A program made the position numbers and the translations under genes. Shown piece by piece: positions 46,421 through 55,305 of a DNA stretch of 64,000 bases. Position 1 is the stretch's first letter. Each line of letters begins with the position of its first letter. The stretch is from G963665815 sp942492065 (lineage in GTDB: Bacteria > Cloacimonadota > Cloacimonadia > Cloacimonadales > JAIOQZ01), in the NCBI GenBank assembly GCA_942492065.1, contig CALODV010000008.1, positions 682,001 through 746,000 on the forward strand, in the 5' to 3' direction. Under the pieces are notes generated by a model, which had not been told where the DNA came from, ran no database searches, and saw only the letters and a list, made by a program, of their open reading frames with translations.

Positions 46421-47167
46421 TTAACAGATGGAAACTAAGATAATAGAGATATCATCCAGAGATTTTTTACTTCTGGCTTCATTGATCAACATGTCTGAAT
46501 ATTCTTGTGTATCAGAGTCAGATCTCATGATTTTTTCAATATCACTGTCCGTTAAATAGTCATGTATTCCATCACTGGTCAGGAGGAGATAATCCCTCGG
46601 TTCAAGAGGGAGGGGTATGACAGGTTTTATCTCAATATAGCTTCTTGAACCTATGGCATTTGTTAAAATGTGCCCTTGCGGGTGCTTGATAAGTTGATCT
46701 TTTGTCAGCATATTTCTTTGATACATCTCCCAGACCAGAGAATCATCCTCTGTTATTTGCAAGAGTTTGTTATTTCTGAATAAGTATAAGCGACTATCTC
46801 CTACAGAAGTGACGTAAGCTATGTTTCTATGTATGAGTGCAGAAACAGCTGTAGTAGCCATTCCGTTCAATGATTGATTTGACTTCTGTTTTATATATAG
46901 CTGTTTATTTGCTGTCAGAATCATATCTGCCATAAAGTCAGCCTTATCTTCATACTTTGCAAAAAGAGACATATAGTTCTTGAATTCCTGGCAGCACGTT
47001 CTGCTGGCAACATCTCCGGCTTTCATTCCTCCCAGCCCGTCACAAATGGAGATCAGTAAAGGTTTTTCATGTAAATCTGTATGAGTTGGAGTATAGGTCA
47101 GAATACAGTCCTCATTCGCAGCCTTTCGAGAGTAAAGTCCTTTTACAGATTTATGAAACACTTTCAT
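46421..47167 (-). CDS. PP2C-type serine/threonine phosphatase
   Basis: 248 residues, a bare catalytic domain. Metal-binding motifs: NED (D20), ICDGLGGMKAGD (D43, G44), VGDSRLYLFR, TSDGIHDYL and the C-terminal DDISIILV. The Mn/Mg-dependent enzyme should remove phosphate from Ser/Thr, often opposing a Hanks-type kinase or acting in sigma or anti-sigma control; no kinase is adjacent. Ribosome site AAGGTG. Divergent from the lipoprotein gene at 47293. Confidence 0.9.
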   Translation of the reverse strand: MKVFHKSVKGLYSRKAANEDCILTYTPTHTDLHEKPLLISICDGLGGMKAGDVASRTCCQEFKNYMSLFAKYEDKADFMADMILTANKQLYIKQKSNQSLNGMATTAVSALIHRNIAYVTSVGDSRLYLFRNNKLLQITEDDSLVWEMYQRNMLTKDQLIKHPQGHILTNAIGSRSYIEIKPVIPLPLEPRDYLLLTSDGIHDYLTDSDIEKIMRSDSDTQEYSDMLINEARSKKSLDDISIILVSIC

Positions 47168-47292
47168 CTTAATTCACCTTATGCATATTCTAAGCTATTA
47201 CCTTATAATAATAACATAATATGTTTAAGCTTGAGAAAAAGAAAAAAATTGACGTTAACCTGCTTAATCCTTGAATGTACACTGGAGGTTCT

Positions 47293-47829
47293 ATGAAAAA
47301 GATTTTAATATTTATAATATCTGTAATTGTCTTAATTTCTGCAGCAGGATGCTCAAAAGGTAATTCCGAGAAGACGCTCATGACCGGGATTATCGATGCT
47401 CTAAAGACTGATTCTCTTGAGAAGTTTGAAAAATGCTGTATCAATGAAAATGGTATTGATTTCTTTTTCTCTCAGCTGAAACTAAGTAAAGATTACATTG
47501 ACTTATCCAAAGAAGATAAAAAATCTACAAAAGAAGATTTCGAGAAAAGAGGAAAAGAACAGAAGAGAATGATTGCTCAGTTATTCAAAAGCATGAAAGA
47601 TGCCGGTGAAAAATACAATATTGACTGGAAAACAATTGAGTACATCAGATACGATATTGAGGATCTGGCTGCAGACAAAGGAATGCCGCTGGAGTTGAGA
47701 ATCGTTGAAAACCCAAGGGTATATTTTAATGCCGGAGGTAAAGGGTATCATTTCAGATTTGATGCAATGATACACACTGACAGAGGTTGGGTACTATTTG
47801 ATAATGTTTTTGAACTGAGTGAAGACTGA
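47293..47829 (+). CDS. Small lipoprotein of unknown function
   Basis: 178 residues from ATG 47293 directly behind GGAGGT. Lipobox SAAGC (about residues 17-20). The mature part is polar and mostly helical at first (LMTGIIDALKTDSLEKFEKCC), then beta-rich (LELRIVEN, RFDAMIHTDRGWVLFDNVFEL), recalling DUF4878/NTF2-like lipoproteins. I cannot name a family with confidence. TTGACG at 47249-47254 upstream. Single gene with its own terminator. Confidence 0.75.
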   Translation: MKKILIFIISVIVLISAAGCSKGNSEKTLMTGIIDALKTDSLEKFEKCCINENGIDFFFSQLKLSKDYIDLSKEDKKSTKEDFEKRGKEQKRMIAQLFKSMKDAGEKYNIDWKTIEYIRYDIEDLAADKGMPLELRIVENPRVYFNAGGKGYHFRFDAMIHTDRGWVLFDNVFELSED

Positions 47830-47855
47830 TTTTCTAAAATAGTTTATAATGATTG

Positions 47856-47883
47856 GGCTGGTGAAATTCATCAGTCTTTTTTT
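47856..47883 (+). terminator. Rho-independent terminator of the small lipoprotein gene
   Basis: Nine-pair stem (47856-47864 with 47868-47876, two wobbles), AAT loop and T7. It also borders the convergent beta-propeller gene, whose stop is at 47890. Confidence 0.75.
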
Positions 47884-47889
47884 GTTCTA

Positions 47890-48861
47890 TCAATTCTTTT
47901 TAAGTTTCAATTTATAAACTATTCCGGAGTACATATCCTGCATGATAACAGTAGTATCTTTTCTGTTAAACGAATAAATATGGCAGAAAATGCTTTCAGG
48001 GACATCATAATAGCAAAGAATTTTACCATTGTAATCATATTCAACCAGTTTTCCGTCAACGCCTACCAGAGAAGCACATTCCTGAGCCGAAGATACCTTC
48101 TCCCCGGAATCAGGTTTTTTTATGCTATATTGCACCAGTGAAAAAAGATCAGCACCCTCATGAATATCTGTTGCACCAAGCGGAGTGAAACGACAGGAGT
48201 TATTCAGACTTATAATTTTTTTGCCGTCGAATTTGAATATTTTGTCTGCATAATGATGAAAAGCAATGTAAATATTGCCGTTATTAATCAAAAAATCCAT
48301 GTTACGCTTCAGTAATGGCAATTCATGTTCCTCGGAAAGTTTTTTAAGGTCAAAAACTCTTGTTTTCTTATTATCTTCAACTTTGTATATCCCAAATTTT
48401 GGATTTGTTGATATATTAGCATAATACAATGTACCGTTATAGTTATGGATGACCGTTGGGGCAGAGGCTTTCATCTCTTTAAGAAAATCACCGTCTCTGG
48501 AAAACCAGGAAATCCTGTTATTTTCCTCATCTGCAACTACAATATTTCCATCTGCGTCAAATGTGAAATAATATGCATGAAGAATTTCTCCGGGGCCTTT
48601 GCCTTTAACTCCGAATTTTCTTTTGAACTCGAGAGTGTTAAGGTCATAAACGTAGAATTCGGACATATAAGTGGAGAGAATGAACAGCTCATTATCATAT
48701 GTTTCTATAGAACATAAACCTGTAAATGCATAGTCAGAACTATCCTGCCAGCCAAGAGAGTCCACAATACAAATTTCACCAGCTTTATAATCGTTCTTTT
48801 TCTCACAACTGCATATAGCAGCAAGCACAATTACCATACATACAATTAAATACCTAGTCAA
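47890..48861 (-). CDS. Six-bladed beta-propeller lipoprotein (NHL-like)
   Basis: 323 residues. Lipobox ICSC (about 16-19). Repeated blade strands are visible: SEFYVYDLNTLEFKRKFG with GKGPGEI, FDADGNIVVADEENNRISWFSRDGDFLKEM, then later NGNIYIAFHHYADKIFKFD. The GPGE and DxxGNIxVAD patterns are typical of the 6-bladed beta-propeller lipoproteins common in Bacteroidota and relatives. Probably binds or scaffolds at the outer membrane; ligand unknown. Confidence 0.8.
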   Translation of the reverse strand: MTRYLIVCMVIVLAAICSCEKKNDYKAGEICIVDSLGWQDSSDYAFTGLCSIETYDNELFILSTYMSEFYVYDLNTLEFKRKFGVKGKGPGEILHAYYFTFDADGNIVVADEENNRISWFSRDGDFLKEMKASAPTVIHNYNGTLYYANISTNPKFGIYKVEDNKKTRVFDLKKLSEEHELPLLKRNMDFLINNGNIYIAFHHYADKIFKFDGKKIISLNNSCRFTPLGATDIHEGADLFSLVQYSIKKPDSGEKVSSAQECASLVGVDGKLVEYDYNGKILCYYDVPESIFCHIYSFNRKDTTVIMQDMYSGIVYKLKLKKN

Positions 48862-49030
48862 AATTACCTGCTTCTTTTTTAAGATTTATGTCCAAGAATT
48901 TTTTTTGTTGCTACAATGCAAGTAAAAAATATGTTTTCATTTATTTTTTTATTTCAAATATTTGCTTAAATAACAATTATTGCTGAATTATATTCATATT
49001 GTTTTCTATATTATTCAACGTTCATAACAC

Positions 49031-49064
49031 AAAAAGAAAAGCCTGCAATAATCATTACAGGCTT
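49031..49064 (-). terminator. Rho-independent terminator of the outer-membrane protein gene
   Basis: Seven-pair stem (49039-49045 with 49058-49064) whose 12-base interior can pair further; T-rich tract on the minus strand at 49031-49040. It lies 25 bases after the stop. Confidence 0.75.
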
Positions 49065-49088
49065 AAAATACTTTATCTGTAAACAGGC

Positions 49089-50570
49089 TTAGAATCTAAT
49101 TTCTACACCCATTGCAGTAGTTGTAATTGTTTCTTCTTTTCCATTAATTTCACCATTACTGTCTTTGTCTTCGTATCTTTCTTTATATTGCCAGACAAAA
49201 TCAACATTGTCAGAAATGTTGTATGCAACTGTTCCGATGATATAGGTGTTAACAGTTTTGAAATCTTGAAGAACTTTATCTTCATTTCTCTGGATATACT
49301 TGATACTGGCTGTAGAAAGCTTTGGAATAAAGGTTTTGTTCAGTTCCAGACCAGCTGAGAATGTCTGGTTATCAAGTGCACTGTCTTTACTATGCATATC
49401 TTCATAGTCTACAGTAAAATAGAGGACTTCAAACAGATCAGCTCTAACCTTTCCATACCACCCGGTAGCTTCTTTTCTATATTTAAGATAGTCAGATTTC
49501 ACAAAAACGGTATCTAAGGCTGATTCAGGTATAGCTCTATTTGCCTCATAAAGCTCATCAAAGAATGCAGGAGTAAACTCATCCTGATACATTCTGAACT
49601 CAAGATTCATGTCAAAAATAAGGAACTTCGAATAGAACCCCGGGAAGATTATACCTGTGCCATAATCCTGAATAGCAGCGAATTCACCATAGTGGCTCAG
49701 TTTGAATAAATCACCTTCAAGAAGTGGTAAATCGTAATCTAAACCAAATACAGTAACATCTTTTTCAGGAAGATCATCGAAGGAAGGATTTCTTTTGGCT
49801 TCGAAACCATGATAGTCCTCAAACCATTGAGCAAAGCCCGTAGTGTCACCAATGAGATCTGTATAAATCCCTTTGTAGTAATCCATGTCTTCATCGACTT
49901 GATTCCATTTAGAATCATTATCAGGGAAATCATCATAATAGTCAGGATAATTATCACCGTCAGTATCAAGAAGACCATTCATCTGATTCTGATCAGTTGC
50001 AAATGTTCCACCAAATGTGATATTGCTCAGGATTGGTAATGACATCTTTGTGAGAGGCTGTATTGTAAGTCTTCCTGCCATGATATCATTTTCCTGAATA
50101 TTGGAGGTGAAACCTTCCATAGTAATATTCATAATTGGAAGTTTACCGCCGAGCTGCAGACCAAGCTGTCTGTGTTCAGGGTATCTCAGCATATTGGAGT
50201 AACCGGACATAACAAGTCCTTTACCCATGGTAAAGCTTTTGAATCCGCCAAATCTTCCGTAGAAAGAATCTCCACGTTGACCATATCTGATGTAATATAT
50301 TTTGTTGAGCCAGTCTTCACCTTCATCCCAGTCTTCTTCACGCAGGTTACCATCTTCATCGATAAGGATATCTGCATCGAGTCCGATTCCTATTTTCCAG
50401 AAAGAAATTTCAGGCATAAGACGAAGTCTTGTGTATGAGTTACCGTTGATCATCACAGAACCGACACCAAGTCCCATTCCGTAGTTTTTGTCGTTTTCCT
50501 TTTCTTCTTCCGCAAACAGCATGAAGCTCATTGCTATTAAAGTAAAAATAAGTAAGTATTTTCTAATCAT
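49089..50570 (-). CDS. Predicted outer-membrane beta-barrel protein with calcium-binding-like acidic loop
   Basis: 493 residues with a signal peptide (1-20, cut before EEEKEND). Alternating aromatic strands run through the length (YTRLRLMPEISFWKIGIGLDADI; FYGRFGGFKSFTMG; GYVEIRF-like end VGVEIRF), and the protein ends in Phe, the usual barrel insertion signal. Residues of about 200-225 (DTDGDNYPDYYDDFPDND) match a thrombospondin type 3 calcium-binding motif, likely in an extracellular loop. A TTGACA box on the minus strand (50628-50633) lies ahead of the start. Substrate unknown; no transport partner nearby. Confidence 0.7.
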   Translation of the reverse strand: MIRKYLLIFTLIAMSFMLFAEEEKENDKNYGMGLGVGSVMINGNSYTRLRLMPEISFWKIGIGLDADILIDEDGNLREEDWDEGEDWLNKIYYIRYGQRGDSFYGRFGGFKSFTMGKGLVMSGYSNMLRYPEHRQLGLQLGGKLPIMNITMEGFTSNIQENDIMAGRLTIQPLTKMSLPILSNITFGGTFATDQNQMNGLLDTDGDNYPDYYDDFPDNDSKWNQVDEDMDYYKGIYTDLIGDTTGFAQWFEDYHGFEAKRNPSFDDLPEKDVTVFGLDYDLPLLEGDLFKLSHYGEFAAIQDYGTGIIFPGFYSKFLIFDMNLEFRMYQDEFTPAFFDELYEANRAIPESALDTVFVKSDYLKYRKEATGWYGKVRADLFEVLYFTVDYEDMHSKDSALDNQTFSAGLELNKTFIPKLSTASIKYIQRNEDKVLQDFKTVNTYIIGTVAYNISDNVDFVWQYKERYEDKDSNGEINGKEETITTTAMGVEIRF

Positions 50571-50719
50571 ATCTACCTCTTTTTTTGATTTGATTTTTTA
50601 AAATAAATATTGTAAATTTAAAATTACTGTCAAGAATTGAATATCAGATAATAATATTCCATATAAAAATATTGACTCTGATTCAATAACTGACAATCTG
50701 CATTTATAAGGAGGTTTTG

Positions 50720-51007
50720 ATGATAAATGTAATTGCCAAAGCAAATATCAAACCTGAAAATATTGATAAAGCAATAGAACTATATGCAGAACTGGCTGCA
50801 GAAACACGAAAAGAAGAAGGCTGCCTTAAGTACGATATTATCCAGAACATTAAGGAAAAACATTTTCTTATTGTAGTAGAGGAATGGGAGTCTGAGAAAC
50901 ATCTTGAAGCACATTTCAATGCTCAACATTTTAAAAGATTAGTTCCGGAAATTGGTGAACTGGCAAATGCTAAGTCAGAAGTGCATGTTTGTCGTAAGAT
51001 TATATAA
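50720..51007 (+). CDS. Antibiotic biosynthesis monooxygenase (ABM) domain protein
   Basis: 95 residues from ATG 50720 with AAGGAGG five bases upstream. A single dimeric ferredoxin-like ABM domain: INVIAKANIKPENIDK, EEGCLKYDII, FLIVVEEWESEKHLEAHF, then QHFKRLVPEI. Relatives are quinol monooxygenase YgiN and autoinducer-processing LsrG; the residues do not decide between them. Standalone; TTGACT at 50672-50677 upstream. Confidence 0.88.
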   Translation: MINVIAKANIKPENIDKAIELYAELAAETRKEEGCLKYDIIQNIKEKHFLIVVEEWESEKHLEAHFNAQHFKRLVPEIGELANAKSEVHVCRKII

Positions 51008-51017
51008 AACAATAGAA

Positions 51018-51094
51018 TGGCGCGCCTGAGAGGACTCGAACCCCTAACCCTCTGATCCGAAGTCAGATGCTCTATCCAATTGAGCCACAGGCGC
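51018..51094 (-). tRNA. tRNA-Arg (anticodon TCG)
   Basis: Read on the minus strand the cloverleaf is complete: acceptor GCGCCTG/CAGGCGC, D-arm GCTC/GAGC, anticodon stem TCTGA/TCAGA around CTTCGGA (anticodon TCG, reading CGN Arg codons), T-arm with TTCGAGT, discriminator G and an encoded CCA (51018-51020). It lies between two plus-strand genes and shares no operon with them. Confidence 0.95.
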
Positions 51095-51168
51095 AACTCT
51101 GCAAAAATATTTTGACTAATTTACTTGTCTATAGTTTTTTTAACAAAAAGAGGATAAAGGTAGAAAAT

Positions 51169-51891
51169 ATGAGAAAACTTATTTTATTTCTAACATTTAC
51201 AATGATATTCATGATGCTTTCAGCAGAAGCAGAGAAACATGAACAGCAGAAACAGAAAGATCCTTTTCAGGTTTATTCCGCAGATAAATCCTATGAAAAC
51301 TTTAAGAGTGCAATGGATCATTTCTATAGTAAGATCAACAAAGACAATTTAGATTCAAGAAGTCATCTTATGGCTGCTTATGTTTTAGTTGCTGAACTTG
51401 GTCAGCAGCTGGATTACTTTGAAACTAATATTGATTCACTTAAACCGGGTGAGAAATTCGGATATGCAAATCTGCTTCTAAGTCTCAATATGTTTGATGA
51501 AAGTATTGAAGTTTATAACAAGATAAACGAAGCTGCACCAAAATGGTCCTGCCCATGGAGACACAAAGGCGAAGCCTACTTCAAAAAAGGTGAACTTGAG
51601 AAAGCGGAAGTTGCTCTTAAGAAAGCTATTGAGACCAGAAAAGAACACTACGATGCATATATCATGCTTGCAGATGTTCAGGATGAGATGGGAAAATACA
51701 AAGAAGCACTTGAAACTTTTGAAACAGGTCTTTCCTATAAGGGTAAAGATATTGAAGATGCTGAAGAAGAAGTAAGTTCACTTGATGAGGGCAAAATTCA
51801 TCTCAGAATTCTTGAGCATAACCAAAAGAAAAAAGAATTCAAAAAACTGAAGAAGAAACTCGAAAAGAAATATCCTGAAGAAACATTCTAA
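51169..51891 (+). CDS. Secreted TPR protein
   Basis: 240 residues from ATG 51169; the open frame reaches back across the tRNA gene, so starts further up are not real. Signal peptide 1-19. Helical throughout, with tetratricopeptide repeats at about 130-205 (WSCPWRHKGEAYFKKGELEKAEVALKKA; YDAYIMLADVQDEMGKYKEALETF) and a Lys-rich end. Periplasmic scaffold role inferred. It opens a seven-gene envelope operon; a TTGACT box at 51112-51117 is a likely part of its promoter. Confidence 0.8.
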   Translation: MRKLILFLTFTMIFMMLSAEAEKHEQQKQKDPFQVYSADKSYENFKSAMDHFYSKINKDNLDSRSHLMAAYVLVAELGQQLDYFETNIDSLKPGEKFGYANLLLSLNMFDESIEVYNKINEAAPKWSCPWRHKGEAYFKKGELEKAEVALKKAIETRKEHYDAYIMLADVQDEMGKYKEALETFETGLSYKGKDIEDAEEEVSSLDEGKIHLRILEHNQKKKEFKKLKKKLEKKYPEETF

Positions 51892-51896
51892 GAACG

Positions 51897-53006
51897 ATGA
51901 AGACCGGATCATTCAAATACATTTTAATTGCTGTTATTATATGGGGGATATTTTCCCCCATTTATTGTTTTTATATGCAGGATGAGAGTGTTAATTCAAG
52001 ATTGAAAACGCACATTTATACATATACATGCAATATCGAAATTCCTGCTGAATCAAGAATTCAAGAATACTATATCAGGGTTGGTTCCAGGTATGGGGTT
52101 GATTATTATCCTTCGAGAAAAGAGAAAAAAAAGACAATGATGGATGATTTTCATATTATGCCGGGATTCTCATATTATCACAAATCAAAAACATATTTCA
52201 ACATCGAGCTGAAAAATTACCAGAATGGTCTGGAAGAAGCTGTAGAATTGAATAGAATAGAAATTCGGCGACAACTGTTTGATACGGATTACGATATTAT
52301 ATATAACTACTCTTACCTGAATGTTGGAAAAGACTCAGAAATTGAGAATGAAATAGTCCGATCAGCTTTTTACAAAAAAGCAATGATCGACCGGATGAGA
52401 TTTAACGGACTGAGATTACTTAATGATGAGAATACCATGTCAGTTTATGCAGGAGCAAACTCATTGAACAGGGTTTTGTTAGGGGCAGGTCTTAATCCTA
52501 CACATAACCTGAGCTTGGGATACCTCTATATAGGTAGAGATAACGATTATAATCAAAGTACTCATATGTATGACTTAGAATATTCAAAGTGGTTTGGATT
52601 GGGGTCAGAATTTAGTATGTTTATCTGCTATAAGGATATGATGAAAGGCACAAGAGCAAAAAGAAGATGCATTTTAAGCGGTTATACAGAACTGAATTAC
52701 AGGGTTAATAAAATTGTCAGACTATCATGTGGTTATCTGAGAGAAGAGAAGGATGATTCTCAATACACCAGCAGGATATCGGTACAATCTAAATCTGGTT
52801 TTGAAAAGATAGAACTGATTAGTACAATTAAATACATTGAAACAGATTACTCAATCGAAAGAGATATTTCAACAGTTTTAAACTATAGAATAGCTCATTT
52901 TTGGACTGTAGGTCTGGAAGGGGCTTACAATACATATAGCTACGGGGATGATTCTTATTATGTCGGATTACAGACACAGGTTTCATGGTCTTCCTGGATG
53001 GATTAG
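51897..53006 (+). CDS. Predicted outer-membrane beta-barrel protein of unknown function
   Basis: 369 residues. Hydrophobic N-terminal segment (8-24) that could be a signal peptide. Regular alternating strands with Tyr-rich edges (HIYTYTCNIEI; SRYGVDYYPS; KTYFNIELKNYQNG; FWTVGLEGAYNTYSYGDDSYYVGLQTQVSW), as in outer-membrane barrels. It starts five bases after the TPR gene, with a weak ribosome site, so it is coupled to it, and overlaps the deacetylase gene by up to 59 bases. I do not recognise a family. Confidence 0.65.
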   Translation: MKTGSFKYILIAVIIWGIFSPIYCFYMQDESVNSRLKTHIYTYTCNIEIPAESRIQEYYIRVGSRYGVDYYPSRKEKKKTMMDDFHIMPGFSYYHKSKTYFNIELKNYQNGLEEAVELNRIEIRRQLFDTDYDIIYNYSYLNVGKDSEIENEIVRSAFYKKAMIDRMRFNGLRLLNDENTMSVYAGANSLNRVLLGAGLNPTHNLSLGYLYIGRDNDYNQSTHMYDLEYSKWFGLGSEFSMFICYKDMMKGTRAKRRCILSGYTELNYRVNKIVRLSCGYLREEKDDSQYTSRISVQSKSGFEKIELISTIKYIETDYSIERDISTVLNYRIAHFWTVGLEGAYNTYSYGDDSYYVGLQTQVSWSSWMD

Positions 53007-53715
53007 TTTAGTAATCCTGATTTTCTGTCTTTTTGGATGTCAGGAAGAAAGAAACGCTGATCCTTTAATTGTCTTCACCTTCGATGATGGAGACAAAAGC
53101 ATTTATGAGAATGCTTATCGAATCATGAAAGACTATGATTTTCAGGGAACTCTTTATCTTAATTCCGGGTCTGTAGGACTTGGTAATCATATGACTATGG
53201 ATAATATAAATGATATGTATGATAATGGCTGGGAGATAGGCGGTCACACTATTAATCATGTAAATCTGCCTGATTGCACCTATGAGGAAGCTAAGTACGA
53301 GATTGAAGAAGATTACAATTTCTTCAGGAATCAGGGATTTGTAATGCATAGTTTTGCTTTACCTTCAGGGCATGCTTCTCCTGAACATTTTGATTTGATA
53401 AACGATTATTACTCCATTATCAGAACAAGCCTTGACCTTAGTATGAAAGTACCGATAAACAAGGAATATCTCGGTTATTTCTATTATCAGACAGCCTACA
53501 ATGCTGATGATGTTATTAAGAGAATTATATCCGGGGTAAATAATGGGGAAGACATGATTGTTATTGGTTTCCACAGAGTATACGAAAATATTAACTGGGA
53601 TTATCCCGATGTATGTCAGATTCATGACTTTACAAGGATATTGGACTTTGTAAATGAGCGAAAATTTACTGTACAAACTCTGCACGAAGCTGTAAATACG
53701 CTGAAATTGAGATAA
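52948..53715 (+). CDS. Polysaccharide deacetylase-family lipoprotein
   Basis: 255 residues if the first ATG is used; a second ATG four codons on is equally possible. Lipobox LFGC (28-31). NodB homology domain: VFTFDDGDKS (D46-D47) and GGHTINHVNLP (the H-x3-H metal pair), followed by FALPSGHASPEHF in place of the common RPPxG segment. The enzyme should remove N- or O-acetyl groups from a periplasmic or exported glycan. Its overlap with the barrel gene and its position ahead of a Wzi-like gene tie it to exopolysaccharide or capsule processing. Confidence 0.85.
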   Translation: MILIMSDYRHRFHGLPGWISLVILIFCLFGCQEERNADPLIVFTFDDGDKSIYENAYRIMKDYDFQGTLYLNSGSVGLGNHMTMDNINDMYDNGWEIGGHTINHVNLPDCTYEEAKYEIEEDYNFFRNQGFVMHSFALPSGHASPEHFDLINDYYSIIRTSLDLSMKVPINKEYLGYFYYQTAYNADDVIKRIISGVNNGEDMIVIGFHRVYENINWDYPDVCQIHDFTRILDFVNERKFTVQTLHEAVNTLKLR

Positions 53716-53800
53716 TTTATTTATTTGATGAAAATAATTATAGACTGAAATTGCATTCCCGTATTTTTAATTCTGTATATTAATTTAAGGAACCTCAAAC

Positions 53801-55273
53801 ATGAAAAAAGCTTTTTTTATAACTTTTATATTAGCACTTATCTGTATATTATCATCAGAAATAACAATTAGTTCAAAAGTTAATAAGTTTACTCTCTCAG
53901 ATAGGAATTACATAGAAAAGTATGAGATTTTAAGACAAACTGATGGATTGGCATTTTCTTCAGTTAAAAACATTAAGAAAAGTTTTAGTAAGTTTATCAG
54001 GACCGATGAAGGTGCTTTATGGCGATATAACTGGCATAACAATAAATCATTTCTGCAAATGCAGTTTCAGGGTGGTGGAAGTTTCGGATATAATAAAGAT
54101 GCCGATTACTATTTTACTTATAGGGGACTGATTCTTAATTCACAGATGAATGAGAATGTACGTTTCCATGCAAACTGGTGGGCAGGTTATTTTAAACGGG
54201 ATGTTGAGTATGCTAAGGAATCTACAAAAGTTTTAGATTCTTTCTATAAACTGGATGGTCCGGATAAAATTCAGACAGATAATTTAACTGCCTGGATTCA
54301 GGCTGAGACGAAATTTGGAACTTTCAAACTTGGGAGATCAGCTTTAACAATCGGGGACAATATTTCCGGTAGTATCATCCTGAATGATGATTGTAATGAT
54401 TATGGTTATTTAAGATGGACATATCAGATGGGGGATTTCGAAATAGATTTTGCTGATGCTATGCTGATTCCCGACAGCACAAGATCATATCTCTCCGCAG
54501 ATGGAGATCAGCCAAAAGACTATGAAGATAAACATCTTGTTTATCACAAGTTGTCTTGGGTGCCTTCTGAAAAATTCATGATGTATGTAGGTGAAGAAGT
54601 AATTTATTCAGGCAGAGGTGCCGATTTGAGTTATCTGCTTCCTCATACATTTTACAGAGTAACAGAGCATAACCTCAGAGACAGAGATAATATCCTTATA
54701 TTTGCAGGCTATAGATATACTCCCAGAGCCTGGGTAACTTTGTATGGAAGTTTTATATTTGATGAACTAAAAAAATCTGAACTTACTTCTGACTGGTGGG
54801 GTAATAAATACGCAATGCAGACAGGAATATCTTTTGAGTCAGAATGTAAAATGCAGCCACGCATTACATTTGAATATACTGCAGCAAGACCTTGGTTGTA
54901 TACACACAAGATACAGGAAAACAAGTTTACTCATGATCGCATTTCTCTTGGGCACCCTAATGGGGCAAACTTTGTTGATTTCACAACAGAACTTAATATT
55001 AAACTTTGTAAACGACTTAACTTTGATGCTGCTTATTCCTGGGTAAAACAGGGGGGTACTGGTAACTCAGCTTTATTAAACTACAATGCTCGTCCATCTG
55101 ATGATGCAAAGTGGCTGGATGGAGATACTTTAACCGAGCAGACAGTTACGGGTGTGTTTACCTGGAGCCCAAACAAACATCATCACATAAAACTTTCTCT
55201 TGAATATAATGATGATTCATTAAATAATTACGATTCAACAAGAGCTTTGCTGGATTATTGTTTTATATATTAG
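53801..55273 (+). CDS. Capsule assembly Wzi-like outer-membrane protein
   Basis: 490 residues with signal peptide (1-19). KLGRSALTIGDNISGSIILND (177-196, shortened view) parallels the Wzi-family GRxxxxxGPGRSGxLLLSDN segment, followed by YLRWTYQMGDFEIDFADA, HKLSWVPSEKFMMYVGEEVIYSGRG and YRVTEHNLRDRDNILIFAG, all barrel strands of that family. Wzi is an outer-membrane lectin that holds group 1 capsule at the surface. The gene follows the deacetylase after 85 bases. No capsule polymerase is visible nearby. Confidence 0.75.
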   Translation: MKKAFFITFILALICILSSEITISSKVNKFTLSDRNYIEKYEILRQTDGLAFSSVKNIKKSFSKFIRTDEGALWRYNWHNNKSFLQMQFQGGGSFGYNKDADYYFTYRGLILNSQMNENVRFHANWWAGYFKRDVEYAKESTKVLDSFYKLDGPDKIQTDNLTAWIQAETKFGTFKLGRSALTIGDNISGSIILNDDCNDYGYLRWTYQMGDFEIDFADAMLIPDSTRSYLSADGDQPKDYEDKHLVYHKLSWVPSEKFMMYVGEEVIYSGRGADLSYLLPHTFYRVTEHNLRDRDNILIFAGYRYTPRAWVTLYGSFIFDELKKSELTSDWWGNKYAMQTGISFESECKMQPRITFEYTAARPWLYTHKIQENKFTHDRISLGHPNGANFVDFTTELNIKLCKRLNFDAAYSWVKQGGTGNSALLNYNARPSDDAKWLDGDTLTEQTVTGVFTWSPNKHHHIKLSLEYNDDSLNNYDSTRALLDYCFIY

Positions 55274-55305
55274 GAGAACTTTAACAATAGATAACTGGAG
55301 AATTA

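Noticed and set aside
51067..51168. N-terminal extension of the TPR protein
   Set aside because: The open frame runs through the tRNA-Arg gene; the signal peptide and spacing fit the ATG at 51169.
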